From: Centrapalus pauciflorus
Taxonomy: Eukaryota > Streptophyta > Magnoliopsida > Asterales > Asteraceae
NCBI GenBank assembly: GCA_020465985.1
Contig: JAANYP010000748.1
Location: 38,501 to 102,500 of the forward strand
Direction: 5' to 3'
DNA: 64,000 nucleotides
The first letter of the stretch is position 1, and every line of letters begins with the position of its first letter. The position numbers were made by a program, and so were the translations under genes. The notes below the pieces were generated by a model. The model did no database searches, was not told where the DNA came from, and saw nothing but the letters and a program-made list of their open reading frames with translations. Shown piece after piece: positions 42,782-54,325 of this stretch.

Positions 42782-43190
42782 GAAACTCGAATGAATAAGG
42801 ACTCAACTCGAATGAAGAGTAATGAAACTCGAATGATAAAGAATGAAACTCGGATGGTTAAGTGTAAAACTCGATTGAAACACTATCAAACTCGATTGAA
42901 GAAGAACGAAACTCGAATAAGCTTGATAAAACTCGAATGATGAAGCTTGAAACTCGATTAATGAAGTATAAAACTCGAACAAAACACTAAGGAAACTCGA
43001 TGAAAGAGTTATAAAACTCGAATGACAAGAGACTAAACTCGAATGTGTCCTTTATGCAACTCGATTAATACTTATGTTTTCTCGGGTGATAGGTTTATAA
43101 AACTCGAATGAAACACAAACAAACTCGAATAACAACTTCATAAAACTCGATTGAAGCATTGGTTGTACCTTTGCCCGAGTTTCAACTGAA
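42782..43190 (-). repeat. AAACTCGAATGA dispersed array in element B leader
   Basis: About 17 copies of AAACTCGAATGA or AAACTCGATTGA spaced roughly 18-25 bp over 400 bp, separated by unlike sequence. It lies directly right of D, in the 5' leader of B. The core ACTCGAA is shared with the A and D leaders. Confidence 0.85.
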
Positions 43191-43598
43191 TATTTCAAAA
43201 ATCAACTTCAAAAATTTAATTTTCAACAAAAATCCAAAAATTGATTCCAGATTAAAATCGAATATTCGTTTTTAACACAGAAACACTTTTGTGAAACAAC
43301 TTTGCCTAATTTCGGATCAAAAGTCCAAAAATCAATCAAAAACTTCAAGAACACAAACTTTTTCAAAAAAATCCGAAAATTATCAATTAAGATTTGTGTG
43401 TTTTGATTTATGATCTGAAACATATATCAACAGATTCAATTCCAAAAGCTCCTCCTTAGATTCTAGAATCAAGACATTTCATCCACAAAATAAAAAACCA
43501 TTGAAGATTCTGTGATTTTCTCAAAAAAATTATGAATGAAACAGTACCCAACTTTTTCAAAATCAGAATCAAAATTTTAATCAATTTCTGTCATATTT
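43191..43598 (-). other. Element B 5' leader, primer-proximal part
   Basis: Non-coding. Its minus strand aligns with 63183-63470 downstream of the G primer site, for example a shared GTGGATGAAATG and TTTGTGTTCTTGA-like phrases, confirming it as family leader sequence. Confidence 0.7.
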
Positions 43599-43611
43599 GG
43601 CTCTCATACCA
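43599..43611 (-). other. Primer binding site of element B (one mismatch)
   Basis: The minus strand reads TGGTATGAGAGCC. The family copy G has TGGTATCAGAGCC, so this copy carries one change. Confidence 0.85.
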
Positions 43612-43613
43612 AT

Positions 43614-44019
43614 TGTGAATTTAATTTTCATGCAATTCAATCACATTAACAACACATGAACAACAATCATACACAATCTATTGAATGATTAATAGAGAAA
43701 ATATTACATTGAGTTTTTGACTTTCTTGCAAAGCAATCCTTCTTTCTCTCTACTTGTTCTAACCTTATGTGTGTATGTGTATTTTTGTAATCTGAGATTT
43801 CTAGCAGCCCCTACAAACGAAACCATACACTTCTATTTATACACAATACATAAGTATTGTGTATTTACGCATATAACCCCTAATCTATTGAGTATTTACA
43901 ATTATATACAATATAATTGTTTCATCTCTATTATTTATTCCCAACATTCTCCTCCTTAGAGATGAACACAATTATTAAAAGTAATATTCATTTCAGCTCT
44001 ACAAATATTGTCCCTAACA
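43614..44019 (-). mobile_element. Element B 5' LTR
   Basis: 406 bp and uninterrupted. It contains the internal inverted repeat TTCATCTCT (43921-43929) / AGAGATGAA (43958-43966) around a polypurine-like tract. Confidence 0.9.
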
Positions 44020-44024
44020 ATATA

Positions 44025-45480
44025 TGTTAACAGGCTCGAGTTTTTATGATTTCAGAGTCTGGTCCATTTTCATGAATGATACTTTCTTATTTGTACCAAG
44101 TATACACGATACCCAAAAATCTGAGTCTACCTTCTTTATATATGGTGGTTTTCCTTTTGCAACTAACAATTTCATTCCTTTTTCATTCATGTGCCCTATG
44201 CATTGATGCCATAATTTGGATAGATCTGGCCCACTAGTAGATGCATTAATCCTATCTTTGTAATGTTTAGAGTGTGAGTGTTAGAAAGACAACCTTTACC
44301 AAAGTTACATGTCTTTGGATTCATCATTGTGTTGCGCTAAATGTAGCATGGAGTGATGCTCCAGAGTCCATAATCCATGACTCCGATGAGTTCTCGAAAC
44401 AGTAGACGAGAGCGTCTTCAGAATCACTCGTTGCAAAATTAACTTTTATTTTTCATTCAGACATTGATTATTAAAATTCTCACTCTCTTTGCAATTTTGG
44501 CACTGAATATCTTATCTAGGCTTAGACTAGCTCATCCTCTTGGATTTTGATATGCCTATCTCGTTTCTTTTTTTTCCTTCTACACCTCCCTTCAGTGCTC
44601 ATCAAAGATCTCGATGATTCTCCAGTACTCCTCATTCGAATATCCTCTCCAAGTATAAAATCGTGAATCCCTTCGAAAGTAAGCTTAGTAGTTACAACTG
44701 AACCACTAATTGCTGTAAAATATCCGGGCCAATTTTCCGGTGATGAGAACAAAAATAACACGGCTTGTACTTCTTCATCAAACTTAATGTCAACAGATAA
44801 TAACCAAGAGATTATATTTTTAAACTCGTTAATGTGAGAATTAATAGACACACATTCTCTTATCCTGGTACTAAAAAGCCGTCAAATGAAGAATACATTA
44901 TTAGAAGTAGATGGCTTCTCGTACATGTTTCACAGTGCAGCCATCAATCCTTTCGCAATCGTCTTTTTCACAATGTTGAAGGCCATATTTTGGCATGTGT
45001 TTTGATGACGGCTATCGCTTTTCGTTCCAAGGCAGCCCATTCTTCGTCTTTTGTATCCCTAGGTTTTGTTCCGATCAAAATCTAATCCAAATCTTTCTAA
45101 CACAAAAGATCCTCGATCTGCATCTTCCACCAACCAAAATCTTGTCCATCAAACTTCTCGATCCAATTCTTTCCATGGTCAAACATAATCCTAACAACCC
45201 AATAGACTAACTAGGTGTTTAAGCACAGCAGTGACGGTGTGGCCTGAACTTAACAGACAGTAGCAGACAACGACAAGCTGTCAAAACTTAATGGGCGGTT
45301 GCGGTGGGTGGTGGCAGGAGATCGACATGATACAATCGGCAACACTTCACAAACAAGCAACAACGGCAACAGGGTTTCACATGAGATGGGAAGAGGGGTT
45401 TAGTGGCATTGGAGAGTGGTGGTTGTCAGAGGATGCAACTTAGGTCAGGGTTGCGGTCTGATCAAACCTAAACAATGACT
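44025..45480 (-). pseudogene. Copia element C gag, protease and pre-integrase remnants
   Basis: Degenerate Ty1/copia coding region on the minus strand. 44851-44522 encodes a UBN2-type gag block (IKFDEEVQAVLFLFSSPENW and a basic KKKKRD tail). Near 44400 a WIMDSGASLH protease active site is visible. 44240-44120 gives the LWHQCIGHMNEKG pre-integrase motif. Element B interrupts the gene after this point, and integrase resumes at 11312. The Tork lineage is likely from the gag and integrase sequence. Confidence 0.75.
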
Positions 45481-45600
45481 TAATCTCTGATACCACTTGT
45501 TAGTGTTAATCAGACAACGTTCACACACGATCACAATAAAAGATATAAGTGTTTATGTGGTTCGGTCGATATTATGACATACGTCCACGGGGAATTTGAT
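45481..45600 (-). mobile_element. Element C primer site and truncated 5' LTR
   Basis: The minus-strand primer site TGGTATCAGAGATTA lies at 45481-45494. The LTR end starts at 45499 and matches 9879 onward for about 90 bp. Beyond about 45600 similarity to the 3' LTR is lost. Confidence 0.6.
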
Positions 45601-46173
45601 TAGCTCTGTGGGTGAATATGTAACCAGATTTAAAAATCATCATAAAATTCACATATATTTAATCACAGTAATTTGTGGCTAAAAGTACCCACATATATAT
45701 ATTCATGGGTAATTATTTTCCACGGATAAATAATATTCAATTTTATTTTTTTATTAGTTACCCGTGAAATAAAATCCTAGGAATTATTATCACCCATGAA
45801 TATTTTTCTTGGGTAATTTCTTGCCTAAATTAATATTTTATATGATTTTTAGTTATCCTCAAAACTTCATAAATCTGACATTACCTATATGAAATAAAAA
45901 AAATTATATGATAATCTCAAAAGATAACACTATGGGAAAATCATTTGTCTATTCTTAAATAATAAAACTATAACAAATCGTTAGTCTAAATAATCTTTAG
46001 GCATATAAGATGTTAAAAATACACATACAAAAAGGGATTCAGACTTAGATGATCGCGCTATCGTGTGAGTTTACTTTCCGATAACAACAATTTTTCCAAA
46101 CGAGTATTTAATAGTTGCTTATGGTATAATGCACAAGAAAATATGTTCGTATTCTAATTGATAAATTTTGTTG
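45601..46173. other. Intergenic, no gene seen
   Basis: AT-rich. ACCCGTGAAA, ACCCATGAATA and similar phrases recur several times at 45680-45830, suggesting subterminal repeats of an unidentified DNA element. Confidence 0.4.
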
Positions 46174-46740
46174 TGTTAGTGTATGGTGTGTAAAGATGAC
46201 ATTACTAGTGCATCATGACGATTTCATAAAACACTTAAGGGTCACACCCATGAGCACAACTGAGCATATGCAATCAAACGATTGAATAAATAATATTGGA
46301 TATTGTTTATGACACGAAATGATCATTGAGATTAAATTAATGGATGATTAATTATATCTCAAAGTACGGGGACTAAAAGAGCAATATTAGATATTGTAAT
46401 GATTTAATTGTCATTGGATGATAATTAAATTATAATTATCTAGTCTTTTATTTATTATTGGATTTTAAATAAAAGATATATTTATTTGAATTGATATTAT
46501 CATCTAGTTATTAGATAAGTAGATGGATAATTATAAACAAATAAATAGAGATAATTATAAATAATTATCTAGTCATTTATATATTATTAGATAATATATA
46601 AAAGATAAATATTATTTAATAGATATATAACTATAGAGATAATTATATAAGGTTTAAATAATAAAAATAATTATTAAAATATATATTATATTATTATATT
46701 AGAGTTTGATAAAAACTCAAACTCTTAATTAAGTAATTAA

Positions 46741-46756
<16 letters not shown>

Positions 46757-46804
<48 letters not shown>
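46757..46804. repeat. (TA)n microsatellite, left border of inserted element
   Basis: Preceded by (GT)n from about 46741. It directly abuts the left inverted repeat of the element at 46805. Confidence 0.95.
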
Positions 46805-46808
<4 letters not shown>

Positions 46809-48081
46809 TGGGATCATTGCAGAACCTTAATTTAGTGCAGCACCATAGAACCAATCTAAACCATTAGATTATAATATAACACTAGGGATAAGATGGTAAT
46901 TATACAATTAACATCGAATTAATAGCAGCCTACCAAGTTTGACTGTCCACTTTGACTTTTTTTTTACTCTTTTAATATATAATGGACATGCAGTGTTGCA
47001 TCGACGTTAAATATACGATATCAAAGTGTTCATTCGACATCGAATGGTCGTATGGGTAAAAAAATTTTACGAAAAATAAACACGTGAATTTTTTTTCAAA
47101 AAAATATATTTATGACCGTTCTCGTTAAATCCACCAACTTTGACTACTAATTTTGACTATTATTTATCTCTGTTAATAATGAACGTATATGCAGTGTTGA
47201 ATCGACGTTAAATATACGGTATCAAAGTGTTCATTCGATATCGAATGATCTCATGATCTCACCATGATATATTGCATCGTGGTCTGGGTAAAAATTTTTT
47301 TACGAAAAATAAAAAAGTATATATCATAACCGTTCTCGTTAAATCCACCAACTTTGACTACTAATTGTGACTATTATTTTGGCTCTGTTAGTAATGAACG
47401 TATATGCAATGTTGCATTGACGTTAAATATACGATATCAAAGTGTTCATTCGATATCGAATGATCTCATGATCTCACCATGATATATTGCATCGTGGTCT
47501 GGGTAAAAAATTTTTTACGAAAAATAAAAAATATATATCATAACCGTTCTCGTTAAATCCACCAACTTTGACTACTAATTGTGACTATTATTTTAGCTCT
47601 GTTAATAATGAGCGTATATGCAGTGTTGCATTGACGTTAAATATACGATATCAAAGTGTTCATTCGATATCGAATGATCTCATTATCTCACCATGATATA
47701 TTGCATCGTGGTCTGGGTAATTTTTTTTACGAAAAATAAACACGTAAAATTTTTTCGAAAAAAATATATCATGACCGGTCTCGTTTTAAAGAGTATAAAA
47801 TTCTCGTTTTTATGGTATAATTTTTTTGATTTAAAAATTAATAATATTAATGTTATTTTAATTTAAAGAAAAAAGATATTTATTTTGCTAATGTCAATTT
47901 TTTTGCTATTTCCAATCTTTTCCTTTTTTACCCCTCCAAGAATTAAAATATCACTATTACCAATCTTTTTTTCACTAATTCCAAACTTAACTCTTTTAAT
48001 CAAGACCATTAGATTATTCTAATCTATGGACGATATTGGTTCTACAGTTCTACACTAAATTTAGGTTCTGCAATGATCTCA

Positions 48082-48083
<2 letters not shown>
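46805..48083. mobile_element. (TA)n-flanked inverted-repeat element with internal ~210 bp repeats
   Basis: Ends match as inverted repeats for about 43 bp: left GATCATTGCAGAACCTTAAT..., right (reverse complement) GATCATTGCAGAACCTAAAT.... Both ends sit in (TA)n tracts. The interior has four direct copies of a unit of about 210 bp containing GACGTTAAATATACG and ATCAAAGTGTTCATTCGA (starting near 46993, 47199, 47413, 47622). No coding capacity. TA-microsatellite-flanked elements such as rice Micron and maize TAFT are known; membership here is inference. Confidence 0.65.

Positions 48084-48151
<68 letters not shown>
48083..48151. repeat. (TA)n microsatellite, right border of inserted element
   Basis: About 69 bp of TA, followed by (CA)n. 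Frames through it are artefacts. Confidence 0.95.
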
Positions 48152-48165
<14 letters not shown>

Positions 48166-48561
48166 TACGGTTGTATATTATAAGGGTGTATATATATACA
48201 TACACAACCCACGGATTGGGGGTAACACAAATCGCAAAACCCAAACAAAACACAAAAGTTGTGTTTGTGGTGTTCGGCCGCAAACAACAAAAACCACTTG
48301 TTTTTCCCGTTCCTTGTGTGTTTGATTGCATACATGGTGCCGCTCGACCGTGTCATCACCCGTGGATACCAAAAGCATCTCATTCGTGTATTCTTGTCAT
48401 CGAATACAAATGTATGATTTTTATAGGCTTTCATGTATATTTATCTTATGTTTTACTTGATGATCCGTGTACGGAATTCGTAATTTTAAGAAGCTTCCGT
48501 TGTGCGTTAATTCAATTAATGTTTATGTTTTTTTGTGAAAAACGATACGAATTCCCAACAG

Positions 48562-48574
48562 TGGTATGAGAGTC
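48562..48574 (+). other. Primer binding site of element F
   Basis: TGGTATGAGAGTC right after the LTR, one mismatch to the usual tRNA-iMet site. Confidence 0.75.
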
Positions 48575-51448
48575 ATCTCAACATAATGATAGTATTATTC
48601 ATGTATTTATGTATAACGTTCTTAAAGTTTTAATTTTTTAATAACTAAAACTGTTTAAACGGTCAAAATCAATAATTAAAACGTTTAAGGTTTTGATTTG
48701 ACTAGGAGAAAATTGACCAAAGGGTTTGGAAACCCCATGGTGTAACACGGCCAACCTTGGAGATTCTCAGAACTAAGGATTTGGAAATCTTAGTTCGTTT
48801 TATTTAGTTGATGTTTGATTGTTTAAAGTGTTTAATTAAAGTAAGAAATTAAACGTTTCCGTTTGCGAAACCGAGCATTGAGATTTTGGTCATGGGTCTC
48901 TCGGCTATGATGTGGTAGCCGAAGTCATGGATGGTTTATTCCGTCGTGTCGTTTAATTCACAGTTAAACTCGAACGATTAAATTAAATGCGTTAAAATTG
49001 AATCAATAAATCTAAAGTGTTTGGTTATTACTATTTAAACATTTGTGGCTATATGTATATATGTTTCGGTGTTATAAAATTAATTTGGGAAACTTTATTA
49101 GTATTATAAAATTCACAAATTGGTTTAAATATTATTCAATTCGATAATTAAACGGTTAATTGAAATATGAAAATCGAAATAATCAAAGTGAGTTGATTAA
49201 TGGATTCGATTAATTTCAGCCGTCAAAGGGTTTAATACCCTACTTGTTTCCGGTTAATATGGGTTATTGAACCCGAGTATGAGTCGGTTAACTAAGTTGG
49301 TTCGTTTCTGTTTTCCGGTAATTCGTCGTTTAAATTAAATCGGTTTTAATTAAAAGTTAAATTTTGATGTTGAAATTAAAATTAATGCCATCAATTTTTT
49401 TGTTTAAATCGGCCATATTCTTTTTAATCTTTGGCCTGATAAAAAACAAAATTAATGGTAATTTTAATTTATAAACTGGATTTAAATTGTGCATTTAATA
49501 TTTAGTTCCATAAAATGCATTATAAAATTAAAGGGAGTTTAAATTAAGGATTCTATTTTCAAATTGATGAAATCGTGACTTTGAGTTTCATGCCCGGTCA
49601 TGGTTTAATGTTTTGAGATTTAATCTCGACATTAACGTTTTGGGTAGAAATCATTTAAAACCATAAAGAAAAGTTTTTGGTGTTATTTAAAGATGATCAA
49701 TTTTCTTTAAATATTTTAAAAGACATATTTTATTGGTATAAATTGTTCATATAGAAAATATAAATTTTAAATAAAGTTTTTTTTTTTGAAAAGCGTTTCA
49801 ATTAAATAATAGTTGATTTATTTAAAGAAAATTTAAATTATTTATCAATATTATTTGAAAATAATAACTATATTTATTAAAGATTGTTTAATAAAAAGTT
49901 TATTTAAAGTTTAAGTTTCAAATGTGTTTGAATTGTTAATTGAATATTTTAAGAAAAGTGTAGTTATGAATCCAAAGATAAATTTGAATTTGAATTTTTC
50001 GGGAAAAAGTTTCTAATTTTGGAAAGTGTTCCTGAATTTCGAGTTTACGAACCGTATTTAATTTAAGAACGATATTGGACATGATTACTTCAATTAATGG
50101 TAGATTAATTGGTTTTGGAATTATTTTTATGGCAAGATGAAAATGAATTCTGGATTATTAATATGTTTTACTGCTTTATTAATGTTTGTGACATAGCCAA
50201 GCCTTGAGACCTCTTTGTTTGTGATGGTTGTTTATTTAGTCGTGATGTTTGCTATTTATTATTGGTTATTTTTTGGAAGGTCTGCAAGCCATTGGAATCC
50301 CGGTTTTATGATGTAATCTGTAATAGGTTAGAAAATAGGCAAATGTATTTAGATTAAAATTATGTGAAAAATCTTGGCGAAGATGCCCATCAAGAAGGAG
50401 GTCATCCATCAAGGACGCTCGGAGACATCATTGGATGCTGAGGCTAGTGGGAGCTGAAAGAGTCCATCCTTCTTGCCTTGTGTGTTGATTTTGTCCCTTA
50501 GGTTTTGACTTAATTGGTTTGTCTGTATGGCTCTCGGAAACCAATTTAGTTTCAGCAAGGCTATGTCACCGTGTGGTTGTATGTTTTATTTCTTTATGCT
50601 TTATTTATATCTGCGTGGTTGTGGTGGCAAAGTAGATAAATAAAAGAAATAAAAACTACAATCATTTTTGATGAAAAATTAAAGTATTTAAAAGAAAGTT
50701 TAAATTGGAAACTTTAATTATTTTGTCAGGTGTTAGATATGACATTTAATGAAATTAGTTTTTCAAATAAAAAGAGATTTATTTTAAAATGTCATATGAT
50801 CAAAGAGTTGAAAATTTTAAAACGGGTACATTAACCGGACTGTTTACCAGAATAGGTGGTGTCTAGGACAGTCTCGCTCGGGCTGTGGTTGTAGGAATTT
50901 TCGAGAGGTTTATAACCGAAAAGATCCTGCCTGCTAACTAACCTAACTAGAAACTAGTTCTTGGTAAGAGACTGGTTATAAATCCAAATTAAAAATCTGA
51001 CACAACACACCGTCCATATAGTGGCACTCACGGTGAGTCGGTGACAAGCCGTCGTATGTAGGTTCAGCCTTCGTTGGGTGCTTACGTCGCAAACTCGGAG
51101 AGCTGTGAGTTGATCATTGTGGATCCTAAGTAATACTTGGGCCAGTGACTTGCAGTTGTTATATGGTGTGTGTTAGTGGTGGTTCCTCAGCAAGACTGTT
51201 GCCCAAGGTGTGGATGAGATTAAACATGATCAATTAAGAAATTGTAAATCTCATAAGATCTAAGAGTTGCAAGGGAGTTGTAATTGGTAATAAGTTATCT
51301 GCCTGAGTAGCTTATTCATGTAGGTTTAGCCTCCGTTGGGTGCATGAATAAGTAAAATAGTTCTTAGGATTAACAAACCATTTTCTAAATTTTGGTTTAT
51401 TGATTTATTAATTGTTAATCAAATACTAATTTTTGAAAAATGTTTTAG
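48575..51448 (+). other. Element F leader, non-coding
   Basis: 2.9 kb without a credible frame, unusually long for a copia leader. A phrase TGTAGGTT-AGCCT-CGTTGGGTGC occurs twice (about 51056 and 51320), and inverted phrases ACATAGCCAAGCCTTG (50191) and CAAGGCTATGTCA (50557) face each other. It may include secondary insertions. Confidence 0.5.
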
Positions 51449-52330
51449 ATGGTTGAAAGAGGCAGCGGTAGAAACGGTTTAAATAATAATGACAATAAGA
51501 ACAACAAAAATTATGATAATGTTAAATCTCCCTCCTCAATCTCCTCCTATTGAAAATCCTCCCAAAAAGCGCAACATTGCTACTTTGAGGACCATTCGGG
51601 AAATGGAAAGCTCAAAAGAAGCAATTCCTTGAACTGGAAATAAGATCTAACTAATGTTCTGAGTACAGAGCGAAAGTCGTATGTACTGGAAAGGGCACCA
51701 GGAGTGCTACAGTTGAGGAGAGAAATCTCCACAAGAAGCACTCTGAGGATGCGGTCGATGTTGCCTGTCTAAATGCTAGCGACCATGACATCTTAGCTGT
51801 GGACTAACCTTATGGATGTCCCAGCTTACCAGATGTATCGCCGGCTAAAGGATATGTTCCAGACTCAGGCACAGACTGAGAAGCATATACGACTAGGGCT
51901 CTAAACTCCTGCAAAATGGAAGAAGGAACAGCTGTTAGACCCCATGTGCTGAAGATGAAAGGTTATCTGGATCATCTTAGCAGACTTGGGTAACCCATGA
52001 CACAAGAGATGGCTACGAATCTGATTCTCAATTCCTTATTGAAGGAATTTGTAATTTATTACAATATGCATGGAGAAGATGATCAGTGGGCTGCATCAAA
52101 TGCTCCAGAATGCTGAGGGAATGATTAAGGAGAGAAGATAGGGAAAGGGACGGAAGGTAAAGCAAGATTCCAAGCCGGAGGTTAAAGCTAAGAACTAGCT
52201 AAAGCCTAGAACGAACCAGAAAAGTCAAATCCAAGGATGACAAATGCTTTGAGTGCCAGCACTGGAAAAGATATTGTCCCAAGTCCTTAGAAAGGGTCAG
52301 GGCTGACTGCACTGAGACTTCGAGTATCTG
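51449..52330 (+). pseudogene. Element F gag remnant
   Basis: Heavily mutated copia gag. From ATG 51449 the frame gives MVERGSGRNGLNNN. Later fragments read YQMYRRLKDMFQTQAQTEKH near 51835 and MTQEMATNLILNSLLKEF near 52000, both characteristic UBN2 gag phrases. A degraded knuckle (CFECQ-type, here ECQHWKR-like) lies near 52250. Multiple stops and frameshifts occur. Confidence 0.7.
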
Positions 52331-54325
52331 TATCATTCACTTCTATTTGTTCTTAGATATGTGATACCCAATTCAACAAAGTTTTATGCATAATGTCTGC
52401 AATGACTAAAATGAAGTGAAAAGAGATGACAGATTCAGTGGGAGCATAGAGACATCTTAGAGAATACTCTATTGAACACTATTGTTCATGTCATCAATAG
52501 TTCATCATGGTGTAGTAAACAACTTTTGAATTTCTTGCAAATATTTTTGGGATAAATAAAGAATTTTTTGAGTTGAAAACTTGTTGCTTGAAATTCCTAT
52601 TGTTTGAGATTACTAAGCCATGATTATAGACTATTGATTCAAGTGTAACTTGAATAGTAACTTGTTAATAGAAATTGGACAAACTAGTAGTCATATTCAG
52701 ATAAAAAGGGTTACTATGTTGTTATGTAAATTGTTCATGTGTTCAAATGCAGTTTCATTGAACTTTTTAATTCTTGAAAGTTAGTTAAAAAGATTATATG
52801 AGTTGGATAGTCATCCGTGATTATATAAATGAAACTAATAAAATGCAGAATTAAATGTAAATGAATTACATGGAGCTTAATTCTCTTAACTTGTCAAAAA
52901 CAATTCAAAACTTCAAAACTTGACAAGTCAGAACTGTTTAGACAAGAAATAATCACATTTTATGAAATTACATGTGAAATGTATACAACTTGTGTGCTGG
53001 TTAATCAAGTAATAGCCTTTGACTTGTTTAATCATTCGTCGGCAAACTTGATGGAACACCACAACGAAATGTTGTAGATAAGATTCTGGTGGTTAAGTTA
53101 TGGATACATATCACAAATGTTGAACACAATGTTATTAAGTTAAGATATCTTGTTAAGATATAGATAAACCGCATACTGTCAGATTCAAGACTAAACATCT
53201 AAATGTATCACTAGTAGCAATTAATCTGAATTGCTACAGCTCCTAAATTTAATCCTGGTGTCTTTATGAGTGATTTACCAGTTCCTTTAAAGATAATGGA
53301 TATAAATTTGTACGGAGATTCAGAATGGATCTGACTAATATTACAAGAATTTGTAATAAAGAACTAGTGAAATTTTTCAAAGATAAACGGTAATGGAAGT
53401 TAAGTCAGTTAACTAGAGAACACTCCCACTAAGATCTTGTCTGAAATTAATTTTTCGATAAATCATATTACCGTTACATTTGATAAAGGAACAGTAGCAT
53501 TAAATTAATGGAAGTCATGTTGTGTTTATTGAGATAAAGGAGATCAACATGATATATTTAATATCGTTCTATTTTGCATGTTTTAGAAATCCAAGAATAA
53601 AATTGAAGTTATTCTAAAATTATTCCATAGCTGCTTGTTGTCATGGGAACCACAACGAGAATAAAAAAAAAGGCTACTGTGGTTTTTGGTTGATATTCAT
53701 GGGTGATGAATATAGCAAAGGTTGAACCAAATCCACAGGTATTTGTTGCGAACAAATATTGGATTGACCCACCGATTGAGACCACTTTGTGGATCATAGT
53801 CATGAGTCGTCTCAAAAAGGTAATCCTTAGTACCTGAGATGTCTACGTAATTCAGTCCGGGTGCCGCTGTACGCTTGGCCTAACCTAACGTCATCCGTAA
53901 CCGGGTGATCATAACAGTTCGAGGCTGGTTGCAGTGGGAGTCGTGCTGGAGGCCTAGATAGTTAAGATGAGATTTGCACCTTCTTTTATATAAGAAAAGA
54001 TATTTCTGGGCCCCTCGGCGATCGATACCGGTAGAAATGCATGGTCGTGCTCGGACAGAACTCATGTGTTCTACTTTATCTGTTACAGTTCAGTATGAGA
54101 TCAGGGAGTCGAGAAACATAATCGTGTTTGCTACGGTTGATCTAATCCATGCCTAGCTTTCAAATTGAAATATCGTGATGCATGAGATATAACCTAAGTT
54201 TCTTTTTAAAAGACTGTTTCAACAAGAATGCCCGGAGTCAGAGTTTTTATGACATTGGTTGCCTAAAGTGTCTAGCCATGACCTCCTTTAGGCGCATGCT
54301 GCAGGACACTATGTCGTCTTACACA
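52331..54325 (+). pseudogene. Element F pol remnants and 3' untranslated region
   Basis: Only scattered traces are readable. Near 53050-53110 a KLDGTPQRNVVD phrase resembles the copia integrase 'PQxNGVAER' region. I cannot place RT or RNase H. 53760-54325 looks like the 3' untranslated part. Short frames on either strand here are not genes. Confidence 0.45.

Larger units (their letters stand above)
11318..44019 (-). mobile_element. Copia element B, Sirevirus-like non-autonomous host element, split by A and D
   Basis: LTR retrotransposon on the minus strand with 406 bp LTRs (TGTTAGGGAC to AATTCACA) and a tRNA-iMet-type primer site. Its own sequence is 11318-11632, 25248-29406 and 42782-44019; the rest is elements A and D. 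Without them it is about 5.7 kb, with only a gag-like coiled-coil ORF and no protease, integrase or RT. The two LTRs differ at about 10 of 406 positions by my count. The Sirevirus affiliation rests on repeated polypurine tracts and WVPK-like repeats after gag and is an inference. Confidence 0.8.
11313..44024. other. Target site duplication of element B (ATATA)
   Basis: ATATA at 11313-11317 and again at 44020-44024 immediately flank the TG...CA ends of element B. They show that B inserted as a unit into element C and that both nested elements came later or within it. Confidence 0.85.
46174..48560 (+). mobile_element. Element F 5' LTR with a secondary insertion
   Basis: About 1 kb longer than the 3' LTR because it contains a (TA)n-bounded element (46805-48083). 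Either side of that element it matches the 3' LTR well, for example the GGATGACATTACT and CGGATTGGGG regions. Confidence 0.8.

Noticed and set aside
45930..45950. CACTATGGGAAAA as the left end of the CACTA element at 56978
   Set aside because: It differs from the right end at about four of 13 bases, lacks the GTGTCACTA subterminal motifs and would span element F; coincidence is more likely.
48036..48569. 177-codon frame over the (TA)n tract and LTR end of F
   Set aside because: The N-terminal half is a poly-YI translation of TA repeats; the rest is LTR sequence.
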